Positions 11,770 through 23,469 of a DNA stretch of 64,000 nucleotides are shown in pieces. The translations under genes were made by a program, and so were the position numbers. Position 1 is the stretch's first letter, and the number at the start of each line of letters is the position of its first letter. The stretch is from Antitrichia curtipendula (lineage: Eukaryota > Streptophyta > Bryopsida > Hypnales > Leucodontaceae): positions 21,452,001 through 21,516,000 of the forward strand of contig OX579635.1 of assembly GCA_951230915.1 (NCBI GenBank). The letters run 5' to 3'. The notes below the pieces were generated by a model, which saw only the letters and a program-made list of their open reading frames with translations, did no database searches and had not been told where the DNA came from.

Positions 11770-12777
11770 TCAGTTGTGTCCTTTACTCGGGCCACCGCTC
11801 CCTGGTTTCCCAGAATTTTTAGCCAAAAGCAAAACTCCACCACCATAACCATTTCTCGCAGCTAAATCTAGAACACTTCCACCTGAAGTTGCTGCAGGAG
11901 CCTGATACTCACCACTTGCTGAGATGTCCTTGTTATCTATTCCCAACCCCCTCTCCTTCAAACAAACCTCTGCATCAGACATAGTCCCCTCAGCAGTACT
12001 GCGCAGAATTTCTGTCAATGGGATGGCGTTATGTTGCCGGCTCGGTTGTCCAGATTCAGGACGGTTGGTTTCTTTTCTTAGTTCAGCTCCAAAGGCGATA
12101 GAGTCACCGCCAGTTGTAGTGGAAGGTCGAGACTCAGGACCCTGCATTGATTGATCCGCCATCTCCGTGGGCAGCAATATTAAGGACGAGTCGGAGTTCC
12201 ATGCACTTCCGTCCATCATGACTTGCTCAATAGCTGGAAGACAAACATCCTGTTGCTCTGTTTCTGAGTCATGTTGCAAGGGAAGCTGGTGATCTAGAGC
12301 TTGCACCTGGTCCTCTGCCATCGCTGAATTAGAGTAGCCATTGCTTTCGCAACTCGGCACTTTTTCCAAAGCGATACGGCTGCTGCCCCCAGATTGAAAA
12401 GCACCATATGAGTTTCCTCCTTCAGCTTGGTTTACCAGTAGATTTTCGCATGGAGTCGATGGGAGCTTGAATCCATGGTCAGATTCTTCTTCACCGCAAA
12501 TTCGATCGTTTTCAGGAGGAGAGCACGTCATCTCAGCAACACTGCTGCCACGTTCCCCTTGGTCGAGTGGTGGTGTTTCAGGTGCAGCGGCGGCGTCCCC
12601 GGTAGTTGCTGGTAAAGACTGCATAGCAGTGTCCCAAGCAGACACACCTAGGTTAGACTGAGGAACCTTGCAAGTATTAAGTTCGGTTCCTGGACATGGA
12701 GAAGCTTTTGTTTGGAAGTGCAGAAGGGCGAACCAGATTAGACTCCGGAAGCAGTGAGTGAGAACTTTGTGACCCAT
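11770..12777 (-). CDS. Hypothetical low-complexity protein
   Basis: A long open frame of 335 codons from the ATG at 12777. It stays open upstream to about 12828, where a GTG is the first possible start. The protein is rich in Ser, Glu, Gly, Pro and Gln, apart from a hydrophobic patch close to the N-terminus (SLIWFALLHF). That patch could be part of a signal peptide or anchor, or non-coding DNA read through. The rest looks disordered, and I recognise no domain. Base composition is more balanced than in the neighbouring DNA, which favours real or recent coding capacity. It may be one exon of a larger gene, because no clear 5' end is visible. Its 5' flank contains a divergent tandem duplication (see findings). 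Confidence 0.45.
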   Translation of the reverse strand: MGHKVLTHCFRSLIWFALLHFQTKASPCPGTELNTCKVPQSNLGVSAWDTAMQSLPATTGDAAAAPETPPLDQGERGSSVAEMTCSPPENDRICGEEESDHGFKLPSTPCENLLVNQAEGGNSYGAFQSGGSSRIALEKVPSCESNGYSNSAMAEDQVQALDHQLPLQHDSETEQQDVCLPAIEQVMMDGSAWNSDSSLILLPTEMADQSMQGPESRPSTTTGGDSIAFGAELRKETNRPESGQPSRQHNAIPLTEILRSTAEGTMSDAEVCLKERGLGIDNKDISASGEYQAPAATSGGSVLDLAARNGYGGGVLLLAKNSGKPGSGGPSKGHN

Positions 12778-12828
12778 GTCCAGCACGCAGCTATGGCTAA
12801 TGAGAGGTACGACGTCAGTTGACCCCAC

Positions 12829-14250
12829 TTCCTCAAATTTGAATATTGATTCTTTACTCTATGCTAGCTGAGTTCTAAAATCTCAAGCCTACAAAACCGA
12901 ATTTTTTTTTGCCATCTAGAAGATGTGATCGAGTGATCCACTGCACAAGACGAAGCTATCGTGCAGAAACCCAGGTTAGTGTCCCTAAAAGTTTCTCAAG
13001 ATTTAACTCCGACTATCAATTGAAAACGCAAATGAGTGAGCGAGTGAGTGAGAAATTTGTGAACTATAGGAGAAGCGAGCAGAACAAACCTGATACCGTG
13101 ACCTATCAGTCACCTGCGAAATTTGTATTCCATCTGTGCTGCACCTGTTAGCAAGATTTTCGACCAGCTGCAGCTATGGTGAATGTTATTTGAAGTGGTA
13201 CGATGCTGTCAATTTACCTCTAGTTCCTCAACATTGAAACTCTATGCTAGCTTGGCTAAAAAACACTCTTGAAGCAATTAAAGAACCCACTGACCATCAC
13301 TTTTGACTATGGGAAATGAGATCCAGAGAAAGAGAGGAACCTCAAGAGTAACCCAGGCCAGTTTCTTCAATATGGACAATCAACTGAAAAGCTTAAAGAA
13401 AGGAGTTGCGGTACGTAACCAAGGTAAGGACCCCACAGAGTGACTAATCAACAACCATAGTTGTAAACTTGAGTATCTACAAGCAGATCAAATGCCCAGG
13501 GATTCAAAACTGAAGACTGAAGCTGTTTCTTCCCAAGGTACGAGAATGGAACGCCCACAGTCTAACGCATGCATTTCGGTCATTCAACGACACAAGTTAT
13601 CGCAAGACACCCAAATGCATGGGCTTCAGGCACACCTATATTGACAGGAAGTATGAGCCTGCAAAGCTGAGTTTGCGGTGGTTCGCAGGACTGACATGTA
13701 TGGCCTCGCATTGAATTCATCAAAAAAGGTTCAGAGCTCAGTGAGAGATGTCCTCTACTCTGGATTGAAGTGATGGGATAAAATTCATCATGCAAAAGAA
13801 ACGTCAATATGGAAAGCTGTAAAGTTGTAATTGGTTCAGAAATCTTCTCAACAGGGTAATTCGGTTGTACAGATCATTGGAGTGATTACATTTGCTGTCA
13901 CGTAACATCTGCCTTTAAGGAGAAACAGAAAAATCCACCGTTCCAGCACTGGCGACGTTAATGTTCACACTAACTTACCACTACCGTGGTCCGTCCACAG
14001 GAAAGTCATACACACATGGGAAAGTGAGACAGGTTAAATTCAAGTTAAAATCCCCTGTGAGATCGATAACACGGAAATATATACGTGTGGATTCATTGTG
14101 TGAAAAGACGGAAGTGTTCGTGTCTGTATGGATTCGTTTTGTGAAAACAAGGGAATACGTAGAAATCTCTTGTGGTCTCACTTAGCTCGTAATTGTCAAG
14201 GAGAACTGTTGCAAATTCCCTGTGAGCTCAAGGAGGGAACACCTAAAATT
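12829..14250. other. Intergenic DNA with a divergent tandem duplication
   Basis: Phrases recur about 290-390 bases apart: GTGAGTGAGAA.TTTGTGA at about 12755 and 13044, CAGCTATGG near 12787 and 13176, GGTACGA near 12806 and 13197, and CTCTATGCTAGCT near 12857 and 13240. This suggests an old local duplication overlapping the 5' part of the minus-strand frame. I see no second gene. Confidence 0.4.
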
Positions 14251-14254
14251 TAAA

Positions 14255-14300
14255 CTAAAACCCTAAAAAATAATTCAATTCAATAAACCCTAAAAACCTT
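14255..14300. promoter_or_regulatory. Two telobox-like motifs
   Basis: AAACCCTAAAA near 14259 and again TAAACCCTAAAAA near 14284 match the plant telobox (AAACCCTAA), which occurs in promoters of growth-related genes. No downstream gene is visible on either strand, so a regulatory role is unproven. They may be chance or a relic. Confidence 0.3.
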
Positions 14301-14350
14301 GTGAACCCCTGTGGAGGCAAGGGGGGGAACACATTGGGGAAGTGAAATCC

Positions 14351-15284
14351 ACTTCCTGTGTTCCATCTTTGGTTGCGACAGTTGGATTTCATGACTTAGG
14401 TCAACGAAGAGAAGGAAAGAAAAAAAATACATTTCATGTACAGATTGAATGATTCAATGCTTCAGGTTGATATATTGATGCCAAATGTCTAATTACAATG
14501 AGCACAATTGCACAACTATTATTGAGAGAAAAAAAAATTAGTGTCACAAATTATTATTTTTTGGGTGAAAATTAGTTCAATACAACAATATTTTTTCCCA
14601 AACTAGTCGAAAGGGAGAGTTTGGTAAATTATTGCCGCATGTACAAATAATATATATCAATCTGGCCCCAAACCACATTGAAGTTCATTTTGGATTTTAG
14701 GAAGATTATGTATAAATTTTAGTAGAGTGGTGAAGCTATTTATATCCATTGATATGGATGAAACAAACAAGAACTAGATGAAAGCATATATTCATCCAAG
14801 CATGTGTACATTCATCTACAATAGATCAACATTGTCCATAGATTATGTAACAATTGAGTGAAATAGGGGAATTTATTGCTCAATATTCCCTCAAGAAAAT
14901 TGTATAGCTTTTGAGCAATAAATCACCCTAGAAAAACATTGGGTTAAACTTCTTAAAATATTTTTTAGCATGTTTTTCTTCAAAGAACAAATGGAATCAT
15001 CATCAAACCCAAGTTGCTTTGTATTTCTAAGAACTTTGTAGAATTAGTTATGAGTTTTTAAAGTTGAAATGTAGTGGTAACTAAAATGGATCACTCCTTA
15101 AAATGTACACTATTTGTTATTGTTGATGCAATGAGAAAGCAAAATGTATCTCGACATTAGAAGATGCTTTTAGAGCCTAAACACTTTATAGACATCTTAC
15201 CTTACAGTTCAACAATTTGGCTTTATTGTTAACTTTGAAACAATGATACCATAAAAAAAATTTAATAGTAAAGCATTCGCCTTT
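14351..15284. other. AT-rich DNA with a degraded MITE piece
   Basis: Around 14980-15150 lies a fragment of the GGTAGG-type element (AAGTTGAAATGTAGTGG, AAAATGTACACTATTTGT). No gene is seen. Confidence 0.4.
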
Positions 15285-15700
15285 TATATGTACTCAAAGT
15301 GCACTCCTTTAGCACAAGTGCATAGAACACAATTTTTTTCCCCAAAGATGCAAATGGTGAAAAGGAGCATCTTCAAGCTAGAAAAAATGAATTATTATTA
15401 TTTTTTGAATGTTTTACTATTTTCTAAAAATAAAACATCATTATATCCAAATATCTATTTTGTTGGTATTTTCTATTACTCTTTTTTGTGCATAAATTGT
15501 AGAGATAATTTTTCTAAGCTTGAATTTTTACACATATATTATTAAAATGATTTATAATTATCTACATTTTCTTTTATTTAAAATAAGTTATTCTAAAAGT
15601 CACAGTATTCATTGAAATAGGTCATTTTGAGACAAAATGGCAAGTGATTCTTGCAATGACCAATAATAGATTTTCAAAAATCAATAAAATATTGTTTGTT
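15285..15700 (+). repeat. Dispersed repeat, copy 2 (pair with 4908)
   Basis: Same sequence and orientation as 4908-5300, about 10.4 kb apart. It begins ATGTACTCAAAGTGCACT and shares AAAAGGAGCATCTTCAA. Both copies carry many differences, so the duplication is old. Confidence 0.65.
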
Positions 15701-18324
15701 CAACTTTTTGGACAAAAAATAAATAAATTTCAACTTCTAGTCATCTATCTAAGCCATTGTAGTCATCTCTAGAATGTTAGGCCTTGACATTGACAAACTT
15801 GCATGACCGCAACATCACTAATTGTAGTATTCATCTAAAAAAATTTGTTTCTAGGCATGCAACAATAAGATAATTTTTGTATTTGGATTTTGAATTGGGC
15901 CCCTTGGAAGAAGGTTGTATTGGACAAGGAAGTAGTGCAAGACAAGGCTATGCACATAGGTCCAATTAGTGAGCTACATAATAGAATTACATCAAAGAAA
16001 AATCAAATTAATGCCATGAGACTCAATGAGACTCCATCCAAACCAATTATAATAACTAAGTACTACTTTTGAACTTAACCATAAAGGTTGATAATGGTAT
16101 GCAATTTTTTCTTACAAAGACCTACTTATATTTATAATCAATCTTATTTTTACTTTATTATTTACTTTATCTTTAATCAAATCTTTTAATTTTTAAGAAA
16201 AGATTTACGCTTTTGGAGGTTATTTACATCTAATTTTTTGTCTAGTTTATTTCACTTCATTTCAGCTTTTATCTTAGCATGTGTGCAATTTGACCTTTTC
16301 TAATGACATATCCTTAAGAACAAATGGATTTCTGTGAGCCCTCAAGTTAGTACTTGGAGCTCTAGGATTATTTTTCACGATTTATTGTTAGTTTTTAGTG
16401 TCAATTCATGCAAGATAACATGAATTAGTTAGTTGAGAGGAATTTGGTATTAGTCCCTACCAAATTAGTAGTGAGGAGTCTTCCTAAAATTGAGAAAAGC
16501 ACAAATACTCTGCTTATCCATATTTTAGGACCTAATTAAGAGTCTAAGAGTTTAGATTAGTAGTTCCGAGAGAAGTGAGGATATGAAAATTAGCCAGTTC
16601 TAGTGTCTTGTCCATGTGAAACAATGCCTGCACAGTGCATGTGATAGCCTAGCTAAAGTTTAAGAGTTCAGTTTACAGATTTAGAAGTTTTAGATTCAAT
16701 TCACATAGAATTTGGGTCAGTTTATGAAAGTCTTGCAGGTATTTAAGATACAAATCCGAATGCAAAGTAGACGAAGGGCAAGGTGATTGGAGCTTATAGA
16801 AAGGTGCTTTTAGGAAAAAGCATGCCAAGAGGTCAACATTGGAGCTAATCATCCACGACAATCCTCAGTACCAAATGATTTCCTCTTTGGATGGAAATTA
16901 ACAAGGATTTAAAATTTAGCCTCTTTATGCATAATGCAATTAGAGATTTGGTTCTGCCTATAGCTTTAGAAAACTTCTTAAAAGTTTCTCCAAAAGTTTC
17001 GGGATTTTACAAAACTCCATGATGACTCCATGAGAAGTCAACTACCTTTGAAATTGATGGTAATCTCATGGAAATTATCCCGAGTGCAATAAAATCTCAC
17101 TAAAAATCAGATTAGAGTTTTGTATGCCAAATAAGCGACTCGTCAAGTTTGAAGACTTTTTGTTAGTCAGAAGTATTAGAATCCGCGACAACATCAAATT
17201 TAACAAGAATTTACAACATGATGGCGAGTTGGCCGGCGAATTAGGAGCTTATAATGTCTGAATGTTGCAAATAAGGAGTCTTTTCTTGCTCTCATGAACC
17301 TTCCAAGCAACCCTGCTAGTTAGTTTCTTTGAAAATTGCAACGTCCAATAGTTGGGATTTGGATTTTTGTTTGGAATTACCGTTAGTGGGTTTTACGAGT
17401 ATTTACATCCTGAAGGAAGGTGGTCGAATGCCCTCTAGACTAATTTGGGTCTTCTAAACGCGATGGCGCAATTGGTTTTCAATTTCAAGTTGTTCTCAAG
17501 AAGATAGGAAGAGTTCAGCCGTAGGTTTGACTTTTTTAGAGTAATTAGTGGTAATTGGGGATTAATTTGCAAAATATCTTGGTGGAAATTGAAGATTGGA
17601 TTTAGTTAAGATTTCAAATCTTTCTTTTAAAAGCCAATTGGATTAAGCTTAGAATATTTGGAAATATCCTAAGGTTATTCACAAGTTAACTCAAGGTCAA
17701 TTACGTTAATTTCCTAAATATCTTTGGGAAAAATCTTAGATTTTGTTTGGACAAGATTTCCTTGCTAATTAAGGCTTGTTCTAGAAAATTCTTAAGATTA
17801 AACAAAGATTATTTAGCAAATATCTTAGGATAGATTAGGATTTAGCTTAGGTTAGTTTTGAGTAACAGACATAATATATATTGGTAAATTGAGGTGGTGG
17901 GGCCTTCTAACGAGTATATAAGGCCTCCCTCCAAAGTTTTCCAAGACCCTAACGCTATTTTCTGATTATCATTACTCTGTTGGAGTGTGGAAGATCCACA
18001 CTTCAACTTGCTTGACCGACTTTGTCGGAAATATCTATTGAGGCCAAGATACGGCCAATTTTTGCTTACTTTTGCTTTCTTTTAGTGGAGGATTTGGTTA
18101 GAGGATGCGGGGTTCCCTTTACAACCAACAAACCACACTAAAAACGTACCATTGGAAGGTTTAGTCCCCCAATACTTGATACTTGTGATAAGATACTAAT
18201 AATTTGTAATTGCAGCAGAATTTGAGTTAGAACCTTAAGGTGGTGAAGCTTGACTTCACCAAAAGATTCTAATTTCAAACCCCAACCAACACTTTGTTAT
18301 ATAACAAAAGTTGGTCTGATTAAC
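15701..18324. other. Repeat-rich DNA, possible LTR remnant
   Basis: No gene. A strong TATATAAGG at about 17915-17923 is followed by CCTCCCT and a leader-like stretch, resembling the promoter/R region of a plant LTR retrotransposon. I found no gag or pol frame, no second LTR in the window and no certain primer binding site. Treat the LTR idea as a weak hypothesis (possible solo or truncated LTR). Confidence 0.3.
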
Positions 18325-18455
18325 TCCTAATTTTCGGTTGAAACACTGTCATGTGTACCTCATTTAGGACTTAAACTCTTGGATACTTGGAAACACACTT
18401 TAATCCTTGATTTTCGGTTTAAACACTGTCATGTGTACCTCATTCAAGAATTAAG
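18325..18455 (+). repeat. Two-copy tandem duplication, 80-bp period
   Basis: A block containing AAACACTGTCATGTGTACCT occurs at 18325-18374 and again at 18404-18455, with TTTTCGGTT before it and a TTAA-ending tail after it. A further non-repeated spacer lies between. Function unknown. Confidence 0.65.
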
Positions 18456-18949
18456 ATACTTTCAGAATAAGTTGAAACCATTATATGTAAGTTTAGCCTG
18501 GGGTTGCCCTCGCACGGCGAAGCTTTGATCTTAAAAACAATTTACCTTAGAAACTTGGGAAGAAAATTAGCATTTGTCAAGCTTTGGCTAATCAAAGGCT
18601 ATTTAAGCCCAACACTAACACCAAGATTGGCCCTTTCCATTTCATCTACCTTGTTGTGCTAATTTGCCAATGTAATGAATTTTGGACTTAACCCTTGCTT
18701 AGTTTAGATTGATAGTTTAGCCTTTGATAGAATTAGTTTGTTTTAGAAGAAATTCCCTTCAAAAGAAATCCAAAAACTTAGTTAGATTTGCTTTGCTAGT
18801 TGTTATCCCAAAAATCCAAAATTTAGTTAGAACTGCTTCTAGTTATTATCCCAAAGCCCAAATATTTAATTAGACTCGTTTTACCAGTTTAACCTAATTT
18901 CCGTCCAAATTAGTTTTGCTTAGATTAAGACACCAAAATCAACACCCAG

Positions 18950-19165
18950 CTCAAAGAGTGAACCAGAGGGTCCAGGTGAGTGACGGGGGGTCGGAGGGAG
19001 TGAGACTGAGAGGTTGGGGTGAGCGACAAGGGGTCGGGAGAATGAGCCAGAGGCCGATGAGCGAGCTAGGCAATCCAGGGAGTGACTGGGGTGTCAGGTG
19101 AGTGAGCCAGAGAGGTTGGGAGTGAGAAATTGGGGGTCGGGAGTTTGGAGAATGCAAAAACAAGT
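18950..19165 (+). repeat. Degenerate G-rich minisatellite-like tract
   Basis: Imperfect repeats of a purine-rich phrase: GTGAGTGA, CCAGAG, GAGAGGTTGGG and GGGGTCGGGAG recur about every 25-45 bases. The G-rich strand is strongly asymmetric and has several G-runs of three to six. Open frames on either strand here simply read this low-complexity tract and are not believed. Confidence 0.55.
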
Positions 19166-19380
19166 CAAGTGCAAAGTTGGGGTGCATCAAAAATAAAGGA
19201 TAAAATAACTAAGGTTAAGCCGTTGCTAGCCATGCCACCCAAATTTTGTTCCTTTTTCCTAAATTTTGCTTGTCACCCTTGAAACTCAAACTCACTAAAC
19301 ATATGCAAGTTCACAATTCTCAACACTCCATAGCCATAGTTCCAAATGACAATCAACAACCAAATTGAACACAATTAAGG

Positions 19381-19402
19381 AAGAAGAAGAAGAAGAAGAA
19401 GG
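19381..19402 (+). repeat. AAG microsatellite
   Basis: About seven uninterrupted AAG units, followed by GTGGCGGCT. No coding frame can be supported around it. Confidence 0.8.
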
Positions 19403-20084
19403 TGGCGGCTCCAAGAAGGAATTTGGATTAAAAAATCAATATATTTTAGGAATCTAACTATTGACGTGGGAATTATTCTTGATTTCATTATCTTTTTCTA
19501 TTCATCTAACTATTCATGTGGGCCTTGGTTGTTGTGGTTTATTCTCTTTTTCCTATTCATTTACTATTCATTCGGAATAATACTTTGTTTTGTTCTTTTT
19601 ACTATTGAAGAATTTGATTTTTAGTCATTAATTAGGATTCTGGTGCAAATTAGTTGGTTGAATGTTGGTTTAAGTTTTGTTTTATTAGGCCTAATAAGCC
19701 AAATAGAAAAAAACAAAAGTCAACAAAAAGATTAAATTAACCCAACGAAACTAATAAATTAATGAATAACAAACAAACTTAACTATTCATTGGAATATTT
19801 ATTAGAATTGGATAATACTAACCTTTAGAAATAATTCTTAAATTGAATAAATCTTCAAGGTACTTGGAAATAGGGCCTTGAAGTTCATTTTATTCAAAAG
19901 AATTAATTAGAAACCAACTATAAACACTCAAGTGTTTAATTTAAATCCCTAAAACTTAAGGAATTACGTTAAATACTTTAGTTAACAACATCTTGTAGGA
20001 ATTAGCCAGGAATAATGTAGAAAGGAAGATTTTCAAAACCTTCTAATTCCCAAATTTGCGTGAAAAGAGGACGAAGCGCACGTG

Positions 20085-20162
20085 ATGGAGGACAACGGAT
20101 ATTACAAATCCATCATGCTCGTGATACACGATGACGGGACCGTGGCTACTATGGACACAGAG
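20085..20162 (+). other. Candidate small orphan exon
   Basis: ATG plus 25 further codons of non-random composition (MEDNGYYKSIMLVIHDDG and onwards) end exactly at a good splice donor, GAG|GTATGT, and the frame closes just after it. The segment is GC-richer than the flanking sequence. No partner exon was found downstream, so it could be a relic of a captured gene or of a retroelement, or chance. Confidence 0.25.
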
Positions 20163-20833
20163 GTATGTTAGTTGTGTTTTTATTTTTATTTTTTATATTT
20201 TCGCCTTTTGAGTTGTTTTGCTTTTAAATTGAAGTTAGAATTGTTGCTTTTAGAAGTTAGTCTTTAGATCAAAGTTTTAGATTATAATTTAGGAATTCAA
20301 ATTTAGATTAGAATTTTAGGAACTAATAGGTAATTTTTAGAGGTTTACAAAACCAACTCACACTTAAGAATTAATTAAAGAACAAAGAAGTTACTAACAA
20401 TTGAACTTAACCATAAGTTGGATGAGAATTTAAGACTTTCATCCATAGAAATTATTAAGGACTTTTTTAGGTCAAAATCAACCAAGGAATCTGTAAAGAT
20501 TCCAAAATTCTGTTTTACTCTTAAAAGAAAAATACTTTATTTTTGAAGAAAAAAGTCTTGGATGATGGTTGAAATTAAGTCTGGATGAAAAACATCTAAA
20601 TAGGCTAGAATTAGAATTAAACTTAGAATCCACCAATTAAAAGAATTAATAACCTAACATTAAAATTTGGAATTAGTTTGAATTAACTTGCTATTTTAGA
20701 TCAATGAATGAGTTCCTAGCACAAGTAAAAGACCGAAATTCGACCCTTAGTAACTTTTGCTGGGAATCTCAGAATCTACCTTTTTTTACCATTCTGGAAA
20801 GACAAAGTTATATTCTACTACTTCACTTTGATA

Positions 20834-20857
20834 CAATTAGATTAGATTAGATTAGAT
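20834..20857 (+). repeat. ATTAG pentanucleotide repeat
   Basis: About four tandem ATTAG units in AT-rich DNA, with no gene context. Confidence 0.7.
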
Positions 20858-20869
20858 TTTTTCTCCTTC

Positions 20870-22889
20870 ATTTTGATTTAACCATAACATTTTAACCCTT
20901 TAACAATTAGCGTTTCTTAGAATTAGTGGAATTTTACAAGATTACCAATCACAAAAAGTGTCCATTGCTTGAAAGGCAAACACTTAACTAGGAATCACCC
21001 AACTCGGAGTAAGTCTCCATCAAAACAGCCGCTAGAATCCGTGTGTAACTTTATGACTCAAGGGTGGAGTTAGAAGCGCCCACAATTTCCAAATGGCATA
21101 ATTTTTGAAATATGTGATATTTAATAGTTGTCCAATTAGTGATATGCGGTACACCTAATCTTGTCTAATCACACTTTTTTGAAAAGGAGCTTGTATTGGC
21201 ATTTTTATGCATAATCACAAGTTGATATATGGAATAGTACAACTAGAGAATTGCATTTAATTAATAAACAAGGGGGGCAAAGCCATTGCTAAAGATAATA
21301 AAATACAACACAATATTGAGAGACTGAGGCTGAAAAGGTAGGCAACAAAAACAAACCAAACATATAACTAATCCATCTTCACCAACTATACAATGAGGCT
21401 TCTTTCAATAGTCATTCAATGTATTTGAATTACTTGTTGGGAACAAAATTCTCAACGCACTGATATAGAACTTTCATTTAACGTACTTTGTTTGGGAATG
21501 CTTCGAGAACCAAGTACAAATTTTCAACTATCACATCATCTAATATTGACTTTGAATGTCCAAACTCCAAAGCACATCATTTTGGTTCAAAAAAATTTGA
21601 CAATGAACAAAATCTTAATAATTATAGAATAAATTAATTTAGGATTCATTTTATAAATTGAAAAATTATATAAAAGCATAAAATACTTGCTACATTTGCA
21701 ATAAAAAAAGGAGGTGCCATGTCCTTTGTAATTTTTTTAGAATAGAATAAATAATATAGAAATTAATGGAAATTAATAGAATACCAGAAATATTATATTT
21801 CAAAATATTTGGGCCTAAACAAAAAAAATATTCAAAATTTTGAACAAAATGAGATACTGAAAAATTTATAAAAATAAAAATATTTCCAGTTAGAAAATTT
21901 TCATTTTGAATGTTTAGAGTTTGGTCAAAATTTTGAAAGGAAACGTTCACCTTTATTATAATTTCTGACTCCATTAGTTTCTTACTTCAAAAGGTATGAC
22001 ATAAGACATATTGGACATCCAGTATGTAACTCTAAATAGTACAAGTGTTTCATTCTCTCATCTAAATGGTCAAGATTAGTTTTGGCATCAAAAATATTTT
22101 TGGAAAATGATTCTATGTGATTTTTTTCAAATTTTAATGCAATGGATTCATTACACTACTTGATTTTCCAATTCTAAGGTTTCTAAGAGGTGAGCTTCAA
22201 GTATATTAGATTTTTAAAAAAATCACATTGCAATTTTTTTTTAAACGGAATAGATTATTAGATAATACAAACTTATTATTAACTTCATTTTTGACATTAT
22301 GAAGAATTTTCTCATATTGACATGTATAGAAGCATTGAAGAGTTTGAACAACTTTGAAATTTCTATTTTTTTGGTGATCAATTATAATGATCTTTCAACC
22401 TAATGGAATGAAAAAGTAAGCAAATTGTCCCAATTGGGGGAAAAGATCCATAATGGATGTGCCTAGTACCTTAGAATCACCCTCACAAACACTTCATTCA
22501 CATGGCACTATATATGTATTTGTCTTCTTTCTTTGACTTTAAACTTGTACATAACAAATTCAATGAGATGTCTTCAATTTGACCTTCTAGGTTGCCAATG
22601 ACATTCTTGACTATCTAGCACACTTGCCACATTGTCATTGATTGTGACATACTTGTCTCACAGTTATATTGTTTGACTATTAACCTCTAAAGATCCAAGG
22701 CCTTTTTGGATTTAAAAACATCATTGCTTTTAAAGTGTTATAGGTCTAAATGTCACTCCTAGCAACACATTTGGAGGTGAAATTTGATTTCTAAACCTAC
22801 TCAAATGAAGAAACTCTAAAGTGTTTCAAAATCAGCATACAAATACATTGGTGCAAGAAAATATCCTTCAATTGACTCATTGTGTATGC
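20870..22889. other. AT-rich intergenic DNA, no gene seen
   Basis: No gene, RNA or bounded repeat is supported. The open frames are Phe/Ile/Lys-rich products of AT-rich sequence. Confidence 0.4.
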
Positions 22890-23465
22890 AAAGTGGCTTG
22901 GAAATGTCAAAAAATAGCATGAAAAGTTGCAAAAAACACATCTAAAGATGAACCTCTTTATACTAAAATGCTTTTTAGTCACTCATAACTTCTTAAATTG
23001 ATATGGAGTTTTAACCACACAAACAAGACTAGTATGTGCAAATTTCCCAAAATAATTATTGAAAATAGACAATGTATAAAGAAGAAACAAGCCGTTGAAG
23101 TTCACCTTAGTCCAAAAATGTCCGGATTTTGATCCTTGAATTGCTTCGAAACATTCAAAACAACTTGGATTGACATGACAATTTTACCATAATAACTAGA
23201 TTTCAAGGAGTATAATCCACAAAAATTTATTGAAAAAACACACATAGGATGAAGGAGAAACAAGTCCCCAAAGCTTGCAACCATCAAAATGCAGTTTGGT
23301 GAACTCAAATTGAACCTCCGAACTTCTAATGACTTCCAAAACTTTTATTCGTCTTAGATCGATATAAAAAGATTATCACACAAACTAGAAGGAAGAATTT
23401 AAATTTCAAACAAGTTTTATTGAATTTGGACATTGGATGCAAAAGTTATAGCACTTTGAAATATA
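22890..23465 (+). repeat. Fragment of the large GGTAGAAGGCTC element
   Basis: This is a degraded copy of the approximately 1.2-kb element seen at 58131-59319, in the same orientation, and inverted at 41572-43190. Shared text includes GAAATGTCAAAAAATAG, GTCACTCATA, AGACTAGTATG, GAAGAAACAAGCC and CATTCAAAAC. The terminal repeats are missing, so it is incomplete. Confidence 0.65.
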
Positions 23466-23469
23466 CATA

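Noticed and set aside
14255..14300. Interstitial telomere repeats
   Set aside because: Only two isolated CCCTAAA-type motifs are present, not a tandem array. Noted as telobox-like motifs instead.
15701..18324. A full LTR retrotransposon
   Set aside because: Only a promoter-like TATATAAGG and general texture support it. There is no second LTR, primer binding site or gag/pol frame.
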